Part shown: positions 22,430 through 34,082 of the stretch, one piece after another
Position numbering within the stretch: the stretch's first letter is position 1
Layout: every line of letters starts with the position of its first letter
The notes under the pieces: generated by a model
What the model was told of the DNA's origin: nothing
Seen by the model: only the letters and a program-made list of their open reading frames with translations
The model's database searches: none
Assembly (NCBI GenBank): GCA_902569725.1
Contig: CACFVG010000002.1
Location: forward strand, 29,298-93,297
Origin: an uncultured Pelagibacteraceae bacterium
Lineage (GTDB): Bacteria > Pseudomonadota > Alphaproteobacteria > Pelagibacterales > Pelagibacteraceae
Length of the DNA: 64,000 nucleotides
Reading direction: 5' to 3'
Program-made: the position numbers and the translations under genes

Positions 22430-23225
22430 ACCTTTGCCAGATAGATCTTTCTTCTAAAATACTAATTGCTTGTTCTGTATGATTTTCTGAAGATAATTTT
22501 CTAGCTAGCCAGCCTTTTGCTTTTTCGAACTTTTTAATTATTATTTTTTCACCAAATTTTTCTCTCAAAATTTGATCAGCATTACCTATTCCATCTATTA
22601 ATCCGAGTTCTTTTGCTTTTCTACCTGACCAAAATTCTCCTGAGAATAATTCTATTCCACTATCTTTTTTTAACTTTGTTGACCTGCTGTTCTCTACAAC
22701 TTCAATAAAATCTTTATGAAGATCAAGCTGAATAGTTTTTAATCTTTCAATATCTTCTTTTTTTTCTTCCATAAAAGGATCTAGTGTACTTTTATTTTTA
22801 CCAGCAGTATAAACTCTTCTTTGAACTCCTATTTTATTTATAAGGTCTTTAAAACCAAAAGATGAAAAAATCACACCTATTGATCCCACTATAGAGCTTT
22901 GATTTGCATAAATTTCATCTCCAGCACATGCAATTAAATATCCTCCAGACGCAGCTACATCTTCGGCAAAAATTATTACTTTTTTCTTATTTTTTTTTGC
23001 CTGCGATCTAATAAAATCATGTATTAGATGTGATTGAACAGGAGATCCTCCTGGTGAATTAATAGAAATGGCTACTGCAGGCGCTTTTTTAATTGAGAAA
23101 GCTTTTTTAATTATTTCTTCTTGTCCTGCAAAATCAATCCCTTGTTTAAATTTTCCAACATTACCTATAACTCCACTAAGTTTAATGTGTGGTATAATTT
23201 TTTTTTTTTTAAAAAAAGAGAACAT
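22419..23225 (-). CDS. S49 family signal peptide peptidase (SppA/SohB-like)
   Basis: [45 protein letters not shown]. Confidence 0.9.
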   Translation of the reverse strand: MFSFFKKKKIIPHIKLSGVIGNVGKFKQGIDFAGQEEIIKKAFSIKKAPAVAISINSPGGSPVQSHLIHDFIRSQAKKNKKKVIIFAEDVAASGGYLIACAGDEIYANQSSIVGSIGVIFSSFGFKDLINKIGVQRRVYTAGKNKSTLDPFMEEKKEDIERLKTIQLDLHKDFIEVVENSRSTKLKKDSGIELFSGEFWSGRKAKELGLIDGIGNADQILREKFGEKIIIKKFEKAKGWLARKLSSENHTEQAISILEERSIWQRYGF

Positions 23226-23334
23226 ACTTATGCTTATAAAATTTTTGGTTTAATATAAAGTCTACTTATAGTTGAAGTTTTAGGTGCGTCAATTGATAAG
23301 TATAATATTGCGTTAATTATACTAGTTTAATTAG

Positions 23335-24348
23335 ATGGGAACAGTTGTTCAATTAAAAAATAAGATAAATAATTCATATTCAGAACTTAAAATTTCAGTT
23401 GAAGAAAAATTAGTATTAGTTGAAGAGAAAATTAAATTAAAATTATCTAGCAAAGTAAGTCTTGTAGATCAAATGACAAGCTACCATTTAAGAACTGGTG
23501 GAAAAAGACTTAGAGCTCTTCTCACATTAGGAGCAGCTAAAATTTGTGGATACTCTAAAGGTGGCAGAGATATAAATTTAGCAGCTTGTGTAGAATTAAT
23601 TCATGCTGCTACACTTATGCACGATGACGTAATCGACAATAGTAAAATTAGAAGAGGGAAAAAAACCTTAAATAATATTTGGGGAAATCAATCATCAATT
23701 TTAGTTGGCGACTATTTATTAAGTAGATGCTTTGAAATGATGGTCGAGGATGAAAATTTGGAAATATTAAAACTACTTTCTTCTACTTCTGCAGAAATTT
23801 CACAAGGTGAAGTCTTACAACTACAACATAAAGGTGAAATAGATATGCTTGAAGAAACTTACCTAAAAATAATTTCTGCAAAAACAGCTTCTCTTTTTGC
23901 AGCTGCAACAAAAGTTGGTTCTATTTTAGCTAATAAAGAGAATAAAATTAAAGAAGCTTTAGAGTTTTATGGAAAAAATCTTGGACTTACTTTTCAAATA
24001 GCTGATGATACCTTGGACTATAATTCAGAACTCAAATTTTTTGGAAAAAAAATAGGTAATGATTTTTATGAAGGAAAAGTTACTTTGCCAATTATTCTTT
24101 TATACCAAAAAGCTAATAATAAAGAAAAATTTGAGTTGAAGAAATTATTTGAAAAAGATGAGAGAAACGAAGAAGAGTTTAAAAAAGTTTTATTAATGAT
24201 TCAAAATTATAATATAATTTCAAGTTCTTACGCAAAAGCAGAGTATTTTATTAACCTTGCTTCCAATTCATTGAGTATTTTTGAAGAGTCTAAAGAGAAG
24301 GAAATTCTCAAAAATCTAACTTCATTTAGTTTAGAAAGATCTTATTAA
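23335..24348 (+). CDS. ispB: polyprenyl diphosphate synthase (long-chain, IspB-type)
   Basis: HLRTGGKRLRALLTLGAAK; first Asp-rich motif LMHDDVIDNSKIRRG; GEVLQLQ. Confidence 0.88.
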   Translation: MGTVVQLKNKINNSYSELKISVEEKLVLVEEKIKLKLSSKVSLVDQMTSYHLRTGGKRLRALLTLGAAKICGYSKGGRDINLAACVELIHAATLMHDDVIDNSKIRRGKKTLNNIWGNQSSILVGDYLLSRCFEMMVEDENLEILKLLSSTSAEISQGEVLQLQHKGEIDMLEETYLKIISAKTASLFAAATKVGSILANKENKIKEALEFYGKNLGLTFQIADDTLDYNSELKFFGKKIGNDFYEGKVTLPIILLYQKANNKEKFELKKLFEKDERNEEEFKKVLLMIQNYNIISSSYAKAEYFINLASNSLSIFEESKEKEILKNLTSFSLERSY

Positions 24349-24971
24349 GGGCTTAAGAGATTTTTTTCCCACTTATCATTATCTTTTCTAGTATAATGCA
24401 GTCTTTCATGTATTCTGTCTTTTCCATCAAGCCAAAATTCAATTTCAACAGGATATAAATTCCATCCTGACCAGTTTTTGGGTCTTGGTATATTTTTTTC
24501 ATTTGGATATTTTTTCTTAAATTCTTCAATTAAATTTAGTAACTCATCTCTGGATTTTAAAACAGTACTTTGCTTTGACGCCCATGCTCCTATTCTACTT
24601 CCATATGATCTACTATTGTAATAATTGTCAGCATCGGTATCTGAAACATTTGACAATTTCCCAGTAATTCTAACCTGTCTCAATAATGATTTCCAATGAA
24701 AACACATTGATGCATTTGGGTTAGATTTTATTTCATTACTTTTTTGACTATTTAAATTTGTATAAAAAATAAATCCTTTTTCGTTAAAGTCTTTAAGCAA
24801 AACCATTCTAACAGAAGGTATTCCATTTTTTCCTGTGGTTGCTAAAGCTAAGGCATTTGGGTCGTTAATTTCAGTTTTTTTAGCTTCGTTGAACCAGTCT
24901 AGAAACAAATCTATTGGATTATCTAAATCCTTGAAGCATAAATCTAGACCTATCGAATTTTTTTGATTCAT
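24345..24971 (-). CDS. pdxH: pyridoxamine 5'-phosphate oxidase
   Basis: [58 protein letters not shown]. Confidence 0.95.
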   Translation of the reverse strand: MNQKNSIGLDLCFKDLDNPIDLFLDWFNEAKKTEINDPNALALATTGKNGIPSVRMVLLKDFNEKGFIFYTNLNSQKSNEIKSNPNASMCFHWKSLLRQVRITGKLSNVSDTDADNYYNSRSYGSRIGAWASKQSTVLKSRDELLNLIEEFKKKYPNEKNIPRPKNWSGWNLYPVEIEFWLDGKDRIHERLHYTRKDNDKWEKNLLSP

Positions 24972-25004
24972 AATTTCAACAAAATAACTTATATAATATA
25001 TTTA

Positions 25005-26090
25005 ATGTCATTTAATACTTTTGGAAAGATATTTCGTTTTACTACTTGGGGTGAGTCTCACGGACCTGCTATAGGGTGTGTGGTAGATGGCTGCCCCCCA
25101 GATATAAAAATAACTGAAAAAGACATACAAATTGAACTTAATAAAAGAAAACCAGGTCAATCAAAATTCACAACTCAAAGAAAAGAAGATGATAAAGTGA
25201 ATGTTTTGTCAGGTGTATTTGAAGGGAAAACAACTGGCGCTCCGATTTCAATGATAATTTACAATAAAGATATGAGATCAAGAGATTACGAAACAATAAA
25301 AAATAAATTTAGACCAGGCCATGCTGATTATACATACTTTAAAAAATATGGAATAAGAGATTACCGTGGAGGAGGAAGACAATCAGCTAGAGAAACTGCC
25401 AGTAGAGTAGCCGCTGGAGCTATAGCAAAAAAAGTTTTAGAAAATAAATTAGGAAAAAAATATAAAGCAATTGGAGCAGTTACCCAACTTGGTATTCTTG
25501 GATGTGACACAAAAAATTGGAATGATAATTTAATAAATAAAAATCCATTTTTTTGTCCTGACAAATCTATTTTAAAACTATGGGAAAAATATTTACTTGG
25601 TATTAGAAAATCTGGTTCTTCTTGTGGCGCAACTATTGAAATAAGAGTAAGAGGGGTTCCTGTAGGATTAGGAGCACCAATTTATTCAAAATTAGATATG
25701 GATTTGGCTTCTGCAATGATGAGTATAAATGCTGTAAAAGGAGTCAATATTGGATCAGGAATGAATTCAGCATTTTTAACTGGAGAAGAAAATTCTGATG
25801 AAATTGTCCAAAAAGGAAAACATCCTATATTTAAATCTAATAACGCTGGAGGAATTCTTGGAGGAATTTCGAGTGGACAAGAAATTATAGTATCTTTTGC
25901 AGTAAAGCCAACATCATCAATATTAATATCAAGAAAAACAATAGATAAATTCGGCAAAAATACTTCTATATCAGTTAAAGGAAGACACGATCCTTGCGTA
26001 GGAATAAGAGCTGTTCCAATTGGAGAAGCGATGGCACATTGCGTTATATTAGATCATTATTTAATGAATAAAGCCCAGTGTGGTAAATAA
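25005..26090 (+). CDS. aroC: chorismate synthase
   Basis: [70 protein letters not shown]; the track start (24963) is likely 14 codons too early. Confidence 0.96.
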   Translation: MSFNTFGKIFRFTTWGESHGPAIGCVVDGCPPDIKITEKDIQIELNKRKPGQSKFTTQRKEDDKVNVLSGVFEGKTTGAPISMIIYNKDMRSRDYETIKNKFRPGHADYTYFKKYGIRDYRGGGRQSARETASRVAAGAIAKKVLENKLGKKYKAIGAVTQLGILGCDTKNWNDNLINKNPFFCPDKSILKLWEKYLLGIRKSGSSCGATIEIRVRGVPVGLGAPIYSKLDMDLASAMMSINAVKGVNIGSGMNSAFLTGEENSDEIVQKGKHPIFKSNNAGGILGGISSGQEIIVSFAVKPTSSILISRKTIDKFGKNTSISVKGRHDPCVGIRAVPIGEAMAHCVILDHYLMNKAQCGK

Positions 26091-26093
26091 ATT

Positions 26094-28007
26094 TTAATTT
26101 TTTTTTTGTAAAATAATTTTTGAATTTAAAGTGTCAAAAACTTTTGAAACTATTGCTTCAGCATCAAGACCAGCTTCTTTGTACATAATTTCTGGTTTAT
26201 TGTGATCTATAAACTTGTCTGGAAGGATCATAGATCTAAATTTTAAATTATTATCTAATAATTTTTTTTCTGACAAAAATTGACTAACATGTGAGCCAAA
26301 TCCACCTAATGAACCCTCTTCGATTGTAATTAATGCTTCATGATTAGTTGATATTTCCCAAATTAAATTTTCATCTAGTGGTTTTGCAAATCTTGCATCA
26401 ACCAAGGTAATTCCAATACCTTTTTTATTTAATATTTCATTAGCTAGCAAACATTCATTTAATCTTGCACCAAAATTAATTATTGCAACTTTTTTTCCTT
26501 CCAAGATTATTCTTCCCTTTCCTATTTCAATTTTTTCATCAATACCTGGCAGTTCAACTCCTACACCATTGCCTCTAGGGTATCTTAAAGCAGATGGGCT
26601 ACTATTTATATCAACAGAAGTATTAATCATTCTTACAAGCTCAGCTTCATCACTCGCTGCCATAACAATAAAATTTGGTAGTGCTGACAAATAAGTGATA
26701 TCAAATGATCCTGCGTGCGTTGGTCCATCTGCTCCCACAAGTCCAGCTCTATCTATCGCAAATCTAACAGGGAGGTTTTGAATTGCTACATCATGAACAA
26801 CTTGATCATAAGCCCTTTGTAAAAAAGTTGAATATATTGCTGCATAAGGTTTATAACCCTCAGTAGCTAATCCAGCGGCAAAAGTGACCGCATGCTGTTC
26901 TGCAATCCCTACATCAAACATTCTATTTGGAAACTTTTCAGAGAATAAATCCATTCCTGTCCCAGAAGGCATTGCTGCAGTTATTCCAATTATTTTGCTA
27001 TCTTTTTCAGCGTGTTTAATTAAAGTTTTTGCAAAAACTTTTGTGTAAGATGGTGTGTTGGATTTACTTTTTTCCTGAATACCAGTTTTTATATTAAATT
27101 TTGTAACTCCATGGTATTTGTCATGTGATTTTTCTGCAAATTCATATCCTTTGCCTTTCTCAGTTTTAATATGAATCATTATTGGTCCTTCGTGGTTTAA
27201 TTTTTTTGCGTTATGTAAAACTAGTATTAAATTATCTAAGTCATAACCATCAATTGGACCAACATAATAAAATCCTAGTGAGCTAAATAAAGTGCCGCCT
27301 GTTACAGCTGATCTCAAAAAATCTTCTGCTTTTTTGGCCTTATCACTAAACCTCTTAGAAAAAGCTGAAATTATCAGTTTAAATGTTTCTCGCAAACTAA
27401 AGTAAATTTTTCCTGATAGAATTTTTGCAAGATATGTGCTCATTGCTCCTACAGGTTTTGCAATTGACATATCGTTGTCGTTTAATATTACAATCATTTT
27501 TGTTTTTGAGGATCCAGCATTATTCATAGCTTCGTAAGCCATACCGGCACTTATAGCTCCATCTCCTATTACCGCGATTACTTGGTTTGTTTTTTTTTCT
27601 AGCTTATTTGCTGTTGCTATACCGAGTGCAGCTGAAATTGATGTTGAACTATGAGCTGCTCCAAATGGATCGTACTCGCTCTCAGATCTTTTTGTAAAAC
27701 CTGATAGACCTTTGCCTTGTCTTAAAGTTTTAATTTTATCCTTTCTGCCAGTTAATATTTTGTGAGGATAAGTTTGATGGCCAACATCCCAAACAATTTT
27801 ATCATTTGGAGTATCAAATACATAATGTAAAGCTATTGTTAATTCCACAACTCCTAAGCCAGCCCCAAGATGTCCTCCTGTAACTGAAACAGCATCTATC
27901 ATTTCCTCTCTAACCTCATTGGCTAAAATTTTTAATTCTGGTATTTTAAGATTTTTTATATCAGAAGGAAAATTAACTTTATTTAGGTATTTATATTTTT
28001 TTATCAC
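26094..28007 (-). CDS. dxs: 1-deoxy-D-xylulose-5-phosphate synthase
   Basis: [56 protein letters not shown]. Confidence 0.97.
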   Translation of the reverse strand: MIKKYKYLNKVNFPSDIKNLKIPELKILANEVREEMIDAVSVTGGHLGAGLGVVELTIALHYVFDTPNDKIVWDVGHQTYPHKILTGRKDKIKTLRQGKGLSGFTKRSESEYDPFGAAHSSTSISAALGIATANKLEKKTNQVIAVIGDGAISAGMAYEAMNNAGSSKTKMIVILNDNDMSIAKPVGAMSTYLAKILSGKIYFSLRETFKLIISAFSKRFSDKAKKAEDFLRSAVTGGTLFSSLGFYYVGPIDGYDLDNLILVLHNAKKLNHEGPIMIHIKTEKGKGYEFAEKSHDKYHGVTKFNIKTGIQEKSKSNTPSYTKVFAKTLIKHAEKDSKIIGITAAMPSGTGMDLFSEKFPNRMFDVGIAEQHAVTFAAGLATEGYKPYAAIYSTFLQRAYDQVVHDVAIQNLPVRFAIDRAGLVGADGPTHAGSFDITYLSALPNFIVMAASDEAELVRMINTSVDINSSPSALRYPRGNGVGVELPGIDEKIEIGKGRIILEGKKVAIINFGARLNECLLANEILNKKGIGITLVDARFAKPLDENLIWEISTNHEALITIEEGSLGGFGSHVSQFLSEKKLLDNNLKFRSMILPDKFIDHNKPEIMYKEAGLDAEAIVSKVFDTLNSKIILQKKN

Positions 28008-28876
28008 TTTTTTCTTTCAAAAATAAATTGAACTGTTTTTTTTAAATTTTCACTTTTTTTTCCGTAATTATTTATTTTTTTTAAAATATTTTTTTTTATT
28101 TTGTTGGTGTATTTAATAGTATTTTTGTAACCCAGTAAACTGATTAAAGTGGCTTTCCCTTTTTTTTCATCTTTTTTTGTTTTTTTTCCAGCTTTTTTTG
28201 TAATTCCTTTATAATCAATTAGGTCGTCGGTAATTTGAAATAATAATCCAATTTCATATCCTATTTTTTCAAAATATCTTAAAGTATTCGTTGATTTATT
28301 TGAAATTAGCGCAGGAGCAATACAGCAAAATGCAAATAATTTTCCAGTTTTTTTTATTTGCATATCAATTATTTTATTTTTTTTTATTTTTTTTCTTTCA
28401 TAACTTAGGTCCAAATATTGACCTCCTGCTATTCCAGTATGTCCTGAACATTTGGAAATAAGGTAAATCAATTCAACTTTTGTTTTTTTTTTTAACAACA
28501 AACTTTTGTCACTTAGTATTTCAAATGCTAATGTGAGTAGTGAATTTCCTGCAAGAACAGCAGTTGCTTCTCCAAATTTTTTGTGTGTAGAAAGTTTGCC
28601 TCTTCTAATTGAGTCATTATCCATACAAGGCAAGTCATCATGAATTAAAGAATAAGCATGTATACACTCTACGGCTGCTCCTATTTTAATTAAAGTCCTA
28701 TAATTTAAATTAAAAATTCTTCCAATATCAACTAAAATTTTAGATCTTATTTTTTTTCCACCAGGCAGCAATCCATACTTCATTGATCTAATCAATTCAG
28801 TTTTCGATTGCTTTTTAACATATAGTTTCAAAAATCTATTTGTATCTTTTGCAATACGATTTAAATCTTTAATCAT
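28004..28876 (-). CDS. ispA: short-chain polyprenyl (geranyl/farnesyl) diphosphate synthase
   Basis: [29 protein letters not shown]; upstream of dxs. Confidence 0.92.
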   Translation of the reverse strand: MIKDLNRIAKDTNRFLKLYVKKQSKTELIRSMKYGLLPGGKKIRSKILVDIGRIFNLNYRTLIKIGAAVECIHAYSLIHDDLPCMDNDSIRRGKLSTHKKFGEATAVLAGNSLLTLAFEILSDKSLLLKKKTKVELIYLISKCSGHTGIAGGQYLDLSYERKKIKKNKIIDMQIKKTGKLFAFCCIAPALISNKSTNTLRYFEKIGYEIGLLFQITDDLIDYKGITKKAGKKTKKDEKKGKATLISLLGYKNTIKYTNKIKKNILKKINNYGKKSENLKKTVQFIFERKK

Positions 28877-29108
28877 TTTTTTTTATTATTTTATTTATTT
28901 TATTTTTTGCTTCAGATGAAATATTTTTTGAATTAGCTTGAAATTTTTTTTCTATAATATTGTTTAATTTGATAAGTTTTTGATAATCTTCAATTGAATT
29001 TTCTAAGTTTTTTTCTTTTTCCAAATTTTCAATGATTTGGTTAACTTCCTTCGTTAATTCATCTAATGTTTTGAGGTTATTATTATTTGGAAAATTTTTT
29101 TCTTTCAT
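28869..29108 (-). CDS. xseB: exodeoxyribonuclease VII small subunit
   Basis: Short, Glu/Lys-rich; position xseB-ispA-dxs is the conserved operon order. Confidence 0.75.
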   Translation of the reverse strand: MKEKNFPNNNNLKTLDELTKEVNQIIENLEKEKNLENSIEDYQKLIKLNNIIEKKFQANSKNISSEAKNKINKIIKKND

Positions 29109-29128
29109 ATATTAGTTGGTGATAATAC

Positions 29129-30058
29129 ATGAATAATAATCTTGCAAATATTAAAAAAAGCATCTTTTTTTTAAATAAAAATGATTGTATAGCAATACCA
29201 ACGGAAACAGTTTATGGTCTTGCTGCAAATGCATATTCAAGTAAAGCAGCTAAAAAAATATATGCTTTAAAAAAAAGACCAAAAAACAATCCTTCAATTG
29301 TTCATTATTCAGGTTTAAATCAATTAAAAAAAGATTGTGAATTAAATAAAGATTTTTTTATATTATATAAAAAATTTTGTCCTGGACCAATTACATTTGT
29401 TTTAAAACTTAAGAAAGGAAGTCGTATTTCAAAAATAGTTACCAATAACAAAAAAACTGTGGCAGTAAGATTTCCAAAAAATAAATTAACTCAAAAACTT
29501 CTTAAATTTTTAAATTATCCACTTGCTGCTCCTAGTGCAAACATCTCAACAAATATTAGCCCTGTTTCAGCGGAAGATGTTAAAGAAGAATTTGGGAAAA
29601 AGATTAAATTTATATTAAATGATGGAGTCTCAAAAATTGGATTGGAATCAACTATAATTAGTTTAGTAAAAAAACCAGAAATATTAAGGTATGGTGGAAT
29701 TGAAATAGAAAAAATTAATAAAACTTTAAAAAAAAAAATTAAATTTAAGTCTAAAAAAAATAAAATATTAGTCCCTGGACAAGGAAGAGTTCATTACTCT
29801 CCTCATATACCCATTAGATTGAATGCAAAGAATCCTTTTGAAGGTGAAGCTTATTTATTAATAAAAAAAAGAAAATTGAAAAATAAAAACTATTTTTATC
29901 TTACAAAAAATAAAAATCTTAAAGAAGCTGGAAAAAAATTATATAAAATGCTTCGACTTATAAAAAAATTGAAATATAAAAAAATATCTGTAGAAAAAAT
30001 ACCAAAAAAAGGCCTTGGTATTACTATCAATGATAGATTAAATAGAGCTGCTAAATAA
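29129..30058 (+). CDS. Sua5/YciO/YrdC L-threonylcarbamoyladenylate synthase
   Basis: CIAIPTETVYGLAANAYSSKAAKKIYALKKRPKNNP; APSANIS; C-terminal Sua5 region (PGQGRVHYSPHIP). Confidence 0.9.
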   Translation: MNNNLANIKKSIFFLNKNDCIAIPTETVYGLAANAYSSKAAKKIYALKKRPKNNPSIVHYSGLNQLKKDCELNKDFFILYKKFCPGPITFVLKLKKGSRISKIVTNNKKTVAVRFPKNKLTQKLLKFLNYPLAAPSANISTNISPVSAEDVKEEFGKKIKFILNDGVSKIGLESTIISLVKKPEILRYGGIEIEKINKTLKKKIKFKSKKNKILVPGQGRVHYSPHIPIRLNAKNPFEGEAYLLIKKRKLKNKNYFYLTKNKNLKEAGKKLYKMLRLIKKLKYKKISVEKIPKKGLGITINDRLNRAAK

Positions 30059-30059
30059 T

Positions 30060-30797
30060 ATGAAAAATTCAATTATAGTTAATAATTTATCAAAAAGATA
30101 TTCAAATAAATTAGCTGTAAAAAATATTAATTTTAAAATTAATGAGAATGAAATTATAGGTTTACTTGGGCCAAATGGTTGTGGAAAAACCACAACTATT
30201 GCTATGATATTGGGTTTATTAAAACCAACAAGTGGAGAAATTTTAATTAATGGACTTAATATAGAAAAAAACAGAATAAAACTTCTTCACAAAATAAATT
30301 TTATTTCTCCATATATTGAATTACCAAAAAAATTAACTGTAAAACAAAATCTTACAGTCTATGGAAAACTATATAATGTAAAAGATTTAAATTATAAAAT
30401 TGAAAATCTTGCAAAAAAATTAAGATTAGAAGATTTTTTAAATCGTGTAACAGGAGAACTTTCCTCTGGCCAAAAAAATCGGGTTAGCTTAGCTAAAGCA
30501 TTAATTAATGACCCAAGTGTTTTATTATTAGATGAGCCAACTGCTTCTTTAGACCCTGAAACAGGAGATTATGTTAGGTCGTTTTTAGAAAATTACAAAA
30601 AAGAAAAAAAAATATCTGTTCTTTTAGCGTCTCATAATATGGGAGAAGTTGAAAGATTGTGCGACTCTGTTTTGATGATGAAAGATGGAATAATTATTGA
30701 TCAAGGTACTCCAAAAAATTTAATTAGTAAGCACGGTAGAAATAATTTAGAAGATGTATTCTTAAAACTTGCAAGGAATTCAAATGAAATTTGGTAG
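30060..30797 (+). CDS. ABC transporter ATP-binding protein (ABC-2 type)
   Basis: Walker A GLLGPNGCGKTTT; signature LSSGQKNRVSLAKAL; Walker B VLLLDEPTASLD. Confidence 0.95.
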   Translation: MKNSIIVNNLSKRYSNKLAVKNINFKINENEIIGLLGPNGCGKTTTIAMILGLLKPTSGEILINGLNIEKNRIKLLHKINFISPYIELPKKLTVKQNLTVYGKLYNVKDLNYKIENLAKKLRLEDFLNRVTGELSSGQKNRVSLAKALINDPSVLLLDEPTASLDPETGDYVRSFLENYKKEKKISVLLASHNMGEVERLCDSVLMMKDGIIIDQGTPKNLISKHGRNNLEDVFLKLARNSNEIW

Positions 30798-31575
30798 AAT
30801 GTATGGTCTTTTTTTAAGGCATTTTTATTTGATAACCAGGTCGCTCCCAAGAGTTTTAGATTTAATTTACTGGCCATCTATTCAAATTACTTTATGGGGT
30901 TTTATTTCAAATTTTTTTGCAAACCACAGTACTTATTACAATGGAGCTGTTGGAGTTATATTAAGTTGCGCTATACTTTATGATTTTTTATTTAGAACAA
31001 GTATAGGTTTTAATATGCTTTTTTTAGAAGAAATTTGGAGTAGAAACTTTACAAATTTATTTATTGCCCCAATAAAAATGAGTGAGATAATTACTTCTCT
31101 TATTGTTACTGCTTTAATTAGAGCTTTAATTGGACTCGTTCCAGCAATATTACTTACATCTCCTTTATTCGGAATTTCTATACTTGATTTAGGATTTCCA
31201 CTTTTTCTTCTTTTTTTAAGTTTATATATTTTTGGAATTACTTTGGGATTAATGGTTTCTGCAGGATTGCTAAGATATGGTCCATCTTTTGAAAATATAG
31301 CCTGGTCTACAATGTTTTTATTGGCTCCCTTTGGTTGTATTTATTACCCAGTAGAAACTTTACCCGGTATTTTTCAAAATATTGCCTATGCTCTTCCTCT
31401 AGTTTACATTTTTGAAGAAGCAAGAAATATATTAATAAATCAAACTTTTAATTCTGCAGAAATTATTAAAGCGTTCAGTTTAAATGGAGTTTATTTATTT
31501 ATAGCTATTTCTTTATTTTACTACTCATTTGCTCAAGCAAGAAAAAGAGGGACTTTGGTAAATATGGGCGAATAA
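30784..31575 (+). CDS. ABC-2 type transporter permease
   Basis: Six hydrophobic segments; directly downstream of the ATPase; LPGIFQNIAYALPLVYIFEEAR. Confidence 0.88.
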   Translation: MKFGRMYGLFLRHFYLITRSLPRVLDLIYWPSIQITLWGFISNFFANHSTYYNGAVGVILSCAILYDFLFRTSIGFNMLFLEEIWSRNFTNLFIAPIKMSEIITSLIVTALIRALIGLVPAILLTSPLFGISILDLGFPLFLLFLSLYIFGITLGLMVSAGLLRYGPSFENIAWSTMFLLAPFGCIYYPVETLPGIFQNIAYALPLVYIFEEARNILINQTFNSAEIIKAFSLNGVYLFIAISLFYYSFAQARKRGTLVNMGE

Positions 31576-31606
31576 TGCTACAAAAAAACTTTGATTTAAA
31601 TTAAGA

Positions 31607-32890
31607 TTATTTATCAATTATTATTTTTTTAATTTCATCAGAAACTATTTTATAACCTTTTTCATTAAAATGCCCAAAATGATATTTACCTTCAAAAGGA
31701 AAGAAAGTTTCAAAATTGCTATTATTTTTCATAATTTCATAAATATTAATTTTTTTAATATTTTTTGAATCTATATATTCAAGAATTTTTTTATCAGCAT
31801 TTATATAATCTTTTAGACGCAAGTAATCTAGTTCGGAAAAGAATACAAAGATAATTTCTGAATCTATTTCATTAGAAAGTTCAATAGTATTATCAAAAAT
31901 AATTTTAAATTTTTCAAATTCATTATCATAATTATAATCATTCTCCTTTTCAAATAATTTAATAATCAAATGTCTAGTTTTATAAAGTTTTATAGTGTGA
32001 GAAAATTTTAAATCAGTATCAAATTTTACTTTTTCACTTAAAACATTAATCAAAAAATTATTTACTTTATTTGAAAACTTTTTTAAATTTTGCTTGTAGT
32101 CTTTGTTTAAATATCCAATTAATATGTCATTTTCCATTTCATGTCTTAAATCAGCAAGAGCACTGTATGATTGGTACATCCAAACAATATATTTTGGCCT
32201 TAGATCGACACCATATTCTTTTAGAGCGCCATACATTTTTAGTGGTCCGCTTCCTTGATATCCTAAGTTTATAAGGTTAAAATTTTTTACTTTATTTAAA
32301 TTTTCAGATATCGTATTCTCTACGCAAGCTCCCTGAGCAAATGAGTCTCCTAGTAGAACTGCATCGATTTTTTTATCCCAAAGATTGTCATTATTTCTAA
32401 AACCATATCTGTCACTATTATAAAAAACATATTGGCCTTCTTGGTTGCAAAAAAGTGTGTATTCATTTGAAATTCCACCTAGAGGAAAAAAATCAAAATT
32501 TTTGTCATCTATATCTTCGTGTCCTATCGGGACAGTAGGTACAACTTTTCTATTTTTGGATACATCATTATAAACAGCTTTTTTGGTTCTTATATCAAAG
32601 TCTTTAAAAACTAATTTTAATTGAGGATAATTTTGTAAAATTTCAAACCCATACACAGGAATTAAAATTGCAAAGAGATAGATTATCGATAAAATTCTAA
32701 TTCTATTATTTTTTGTAAAAAAAATATAAACCCAAAAAAATATCAGTAAAAGATCTATTATTAAGTAAACTGTATATATTGAAAAAAAACTATCAGAAAT
32801 TATTACAGATCTAAATATTAAGTAGAAGAAAATAATTAAAAAAAATACACTTAATAAAAATGAGATAATTTTGGAAAGATTAAATTTCAT
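31607..32890 (-). CDS. membrane protein with C-terminal SGNH/GDSL hydrolase-like domain (paralogue of 13373..14773)
   Basis: N-terminal TM segments; FFPLGGISNEYT, AVLLGDSFAQGACVE, YHFGHFNEKGYKIVSDEI. Confidence 0.72.
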   Translation of the reverse strand: MKFNLSKIISFLLSVFFLIIFFYLIFRSVIISDSFFSIYTVYLIIDLLLIFFWVYIFFTKNNRIRILSIIYLFAILIPVYGFEILQNYPQLKLVFKDFDIRTKKAVYNDVSKNRKVVPTVPIGHEDIDDKNFDFFPLGGISNEYTLFCNQEGQYVFYNSDRYGFRNNDNLWDKKIDAVLLGDSFAQGACVENTISENLNKVKNFNLINLGYQGSGPLKMYGALKEYGVDLRPKYIVWMYQSYSALADLRHEMENDILIGYLNKDYKQNLKKFSNKVNNFLINVLSEKVKFDTDLKFSHTIKLYKTRHLIIKLFEKENDYNYDNEFEKFKIIFDNTIELSNEIDSEIIFVFFSELDYLRLKDYINADKKILEYIDSKNIKKINIYEIMKNNSNFETFFPFEGKYHFGHFNEKGYKIVSDEIKKIIIDK

Positions 32891-33001
32891 AATTAATTTC
32901 TATTTATTATAGCTTTTATTGAAACCAATTTTGCTGTTTTACCAAAATAAAGTTCATTATCAACCATTAAAGATGTTACTATTATATAATTTGAGAATTA
33001 A

Positions 33002-33015
33002 TTGATTTAAATCAA
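33002..33015. promoter_or_regulatory. FNR/FixK-box-like palindrome
   Basis: TTGATTTAAATCAA matches TTGATNNNNATCAA exactly; about 47 nt before the 33062 ORF start. AT-rich background makes chance occurrence plausible. Confidence 0.3.
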
Positions 33016-33061
33016 TAAATTCTTTAATATTTAGATCGATTATGAAATTTTAAAAATTAAT

Positions 33062-33952
33062 ATGAAACTATACAAATTAATAAATTTTATTGAAAAATAT
33101 TTTGGGTATGTTTTTTTTAAAAATTATAATATTTTTAGTTACAATTTATTTGATTTTTTTTTAAAAAAAAAACTAAGTAAAAAAGCAAAAAAAAACTTTT
33201 TAAATAGCTTTTTGGAAAAAGGTTATACAAAAATCGATTTAAATGCCTCAGAATTTGCAAAAAAACTTAACATTTCAATAGGTAATCAGGAAATACAGCC
33301 AAATGAAAAAATGTCTTATTATTATGATATTAGTGAAGAGACAAAAAGTCTGATCAGAGATTTTATTAAAAATAATGTTAATAACTACCTTGGCGAAGTT
33401 AAAGATTATTTTAACAATAACGTTTTTGTGACCAATGTTATATTAAAAAGAAATTTTTATTCTGAGGAAGCTGAAAAAACTGAACTATATAATAATTTTT
33501 ATCATAATGATGCTTATGTTTTTACACACTTTAAACTATTTGTAAATTTAATGGATATGAGTGAGGACACTGGGCCAACCCATGTTTATTCAATTGCAGA
33601 AACAAAAGAAATTATAAAAAAATCTAATAGTTATAAAAGGAATAATTTATTAGATGATTCAAGTATTAATGGTATTAAGCCCTATAAACATATGGGTAAA
33701 AAGGGAGAATGTTTTTTTTGCTTTACAAGCCAATGTCTTCACAAAGCAGGTATTCCACACAAAGAGAATATTAGAGATTATCTAGTTATTACTTTTTGTT
33801 CATATCCAAATAAGTCTAATGATTTATTTCATTATGAAAACGAATATTCTGATCAAATTTGGAATGGTAATAGCCAATTGTCAACCAAGTTAGCAAAACC
33901 CTATGGATATAAAAAACTACTTACTTTATATAAAAGTTTTGCAAATCATTAA
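33062..33952 (+). CDS. phytanoyl-CoA dioxygenase-like Fe(II)/2OG oxygenase
   Basis: YNNFYHNDAYVFTHFKLFVNLMDMSEDTGPTHVYS (HxD plus PhyH-like core), distal CLHKAGIPHKENIRDYLVITF. Confidence 0.65.
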   Translation: MKLYKLINFIEKYFGYVFFKNYNIFSYNLFDFFLKKKLSKKAKKNFLNSFLEKGYTKIDLNASEFAKKLNISIGNQEIQPNEKMSYYYDISEETKSLIRDFIKNNVNNYLGEVKDYFNNNVFVTNVILKRNFYSEEAEKTELYNNFYHNDAYVFTHFKLFVNLMDMSEDTGPTHVYSIAETKEIIKKSNSYKRNNLLDDSSINGIKPYKHMGKKGECFFCFTSQCLHKAGIPHKENIRDYLVITFCSYPNKSNDLFHYENEYSDQIWNGNSQLSTKLAKPYGYKKLLTLYKSFANH

Positions 33953-33981
33953 ATAAATAATTAATAAATGTATAAAAAAAA

Positions 33982-34058
33982 TGGTGCGCCTGCTAGGAGT
34001 CGAACCCAGAACCTCCTGATCCGAAGTCAGGCGCTCTATCCAATTGAGCTACAAGCGC
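33982..34058 (-). tRNA. tRNA-Arg (anticodon TCG)
   Basis: Reverse strand GCGCTTGTAGCTCAATTGGATAGAGCGCCTGACTTCGGATCAGGAGGTTCTGGGTTCGACTCCTAGCAGGCGCACCA; anticodon loop CTTCGGA; T-loop GTTCGA; CCA encoded. Confidence 0.96.
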
Positions 34059-34082
34059 ATATAATGATTAATAATATAAATT

